This document shows positions 63,230 to 64,000 of a stretch of 64,000 bases of DNA, in pieces. How positions within the stretch are numbered: the first letter of the stretch is position 1; every line of letters begins with the position of its first letter. Under the pieces are notes generated by a model, which saw nothing but the letters and a program-made list of their open reading frames with translations, was not told the origin of the DNA and searched no databases. A program made the position numbers and the translations under genes. The DNA is from JASMTM01 sp964441735 (GTDB taxonomy: Bacteria; Thermotogota; Thermotogae; Petrotogales; Kosmotogaceae), in NCBI GenBank assembly GCA_964441735.1, contig CAYTVB010000004.1, positions 1 through 64,000 of the forward strand, written 5' to 3'.

Positions 63230-64000
63230 CTACTTGATTTCTTCTAAAAGAACATCCAGACCTTTTTGCAATTGAATATCTTTATCAAAATCAAGTTTTG
63301 CTTCAGTTGTGGTCATTCCTTCGCTGGAATCAATTATTGTCTCTGTTGTATCCACTGTGATATCGGGAGTAATTCCTTTCAAGTGAATGTCAGAACCATT
63401 TGGCGTTAGATAATGAGCTGTGGGTAACCAGATCTCACCACCATTGGACAGATCATAAACCGTCTGTACTGCTGCTTTTCCAAATGTTGTATTCCCGATA
63501 ATAGTTGCAAGCCCATGATCTTTAAGTGCACCTGTTAAGATCTCTGAACCTGATGCACTTCCTTCATTAATCAACGTAATCATGGGTTTATTTTGAAGGT
63601 ATGAGGCAATATTACTACCCCAGGATCGATAGATTTCTTTACTACCATCCCTTTCTTCTATTGTTATAACTGTTTTTCCTGCAGGTAAGAGAAGACTGGA
63701 AATATTGAGTACACTATTCAACAATCCTCCGGGATTATCTCTCAAATCAATAATCAAGCCATCAGATTGTGCAACTTCATTTAACGCTTTCGCAAATTCA
63801 TTGTATGTGGGTTCACTAAACTGTGTGATTCTTATATAGCCAATTTCAGCATCTTCATAATCAAACTGTGTATATTTAACTGTTTTGATTTCTATTTTTT
63901 CCCTGGTTATTGTTATAGTAATCGGTTCTTCTAAACCTGCTCTAAGAACCTCCACTGTTACATCTGTACCCGGTTCACCTCTCAGCAAATCTACCGATTC
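63230..64000 (-). CDS. C-terminal processing peptidase, S41 family (partial at window edge)
   Basis: Only the C-terminal 256 or so residues are in the window; the frame stays open to base 64000. It enters in a PDZ domain (LLRGEPGTDVTVEVLR), followed by the S41 core with YIRITQFSEPTYNEF, IDLRDNPGGLL, the nucleophile Ser in NEGSASGSEILTGALKD and the base Lys in TTFGKAAVQTVYDL. Family members (CtpA/Prc) are exported and trim protein C-termini. An internal TTG (63988) should not be taken as the start. Confidence 0.92.
   Translation of the reverse strand, partial: ESVDLLRGEPGTDVTVEVLRAGLEEPITITITREKIEIKTVKYTQFDYEDAEIGYIRITQFSEPTYNEFAKALNEVAQSDGLIIDLRDNPGGLLNSVLNISSLLLPAGKTVITIEERDGSKEIYRSWGSNIASYLQNKPMITLINEGSASGSEILTGALKDHGLATIIGNTTFGKAAVQTVYDLSNGGEIWLPTAHYLTPNGSDIHLKGITPDITVDTTETIIDSSEGMTTTEAKLDFDKDIQLQKGLDVLLEEIK

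Overview
The window looks like an ordinary chromosomal stretch of a moderately AT-rich, anaerobic, probably thermophilic bacterium of the Thermotogota. By gene content I favour Kosmotogaceae or a relative; this is inference, not a database result. Reasons: an hrcA-grpE-dnaJ operon without dnaK, a MalG permease with a huge coiled-coil insertion, several peptide and maltose-type sugar transport genes, split archaeal-type methylmalonyl-CoA mutase subunits, and strong Shine-Dalgarno (SD) sequences (GGAGG) with frequent GTG/TTG starts. I see no phage, insertion sequence, CRISPR array or rRNA.

Layout. 1-3.6 kb: a large secreted, cysteine-rich Ig-like repeat lipoprotein (-) and its leader. 3.6-5.5 kb: xseA-xseB (-). 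5.5-9.5 kb: panD-tmcAL-priA (+), closed by a bidirectional terminator. 9.6-15.8 kb: oligopeptide ABC transporter oppA-oppB-oppC-oppD-oppF (-). 15.9 kb: tRNA-Val. 16-19.5 kb: GH38 alpha-mannosidase and a small SprT-like metalloprotein (-). 19.5-20.7 kb: UDP-GlcNAc 2-epimerase (+). 20.7-26.4 kb: seven-gene methylmalonyl-CoA operon (-): mutase large and small subunits, MeaB GTPase, epimerase, carboxyltransferase, OadG-like membrane subunit, biotin carrier. 26.6-29.4 kb: M42 peptidase and a radical SAM protein (+). 29.4-38.0 kb: cell-wall/division cluster murE-murF-mraY-murD-ftsW-murG-murC (-). 38.1-43.2 kb: hrcA-grpE-dnaJ, then a YitT-family membrane protein, tsaB and a DNA glycosylase (+). 43.2-50.2 kb: maltose-type transporter malE-malF-malG plus an alkaline-phosphatase-superfamily enzyme (-). 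50.3-51.7 kb: 5S-type carboxyltransferase subunit (-). 51.8-53.7 kb: mnmG (+). 53.7-56.3 kb: tRNA-Met/Ile2, a queuosine-precursor transporter, psuG and a rhomboid protease (-), tRNA-Arg. 56.5-59.4 kb: glutamate dehydrogenase and an amidohydrolase (+). 59.4-64 kb: PPP-family phosphatase, small membrane protein, RND/MMPL exporter and a C-terminal processing protease cut by the window edge (-).

How it works together. The methylmalonyl-CoA operon supplies the mutase, epimerase, 12S-like and 1.3S-like parts, and the separate 5S-like gene at 50.3 kb supplies the remaining part of a Propionibacterium-style transcarboxylase, so a succinate/propionate interconversion route can be assembled from the window. 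The Na+-pump beta subunit that would make it a decarboxylase pump is absent here. The heat-shock operon carries a CIRCE operator lying over its own SD and start codon; its promoter -35 box overlaps the -35 box of the divergent murein operon.

The most notable oddities are three apparent lesions in otherwise intact genes: an in-frame TAA in malE, and two places (priA start, oadG C-terminus) where one additional A in a short A-run would restore a more typical product. They are either real mutations or base-level errors in the sequence. I found no clear candidate for an entirely new multi-gene system; the more novel structural items are the Cys-rich lipoprotein and the ~645-residue insertion in MalG.
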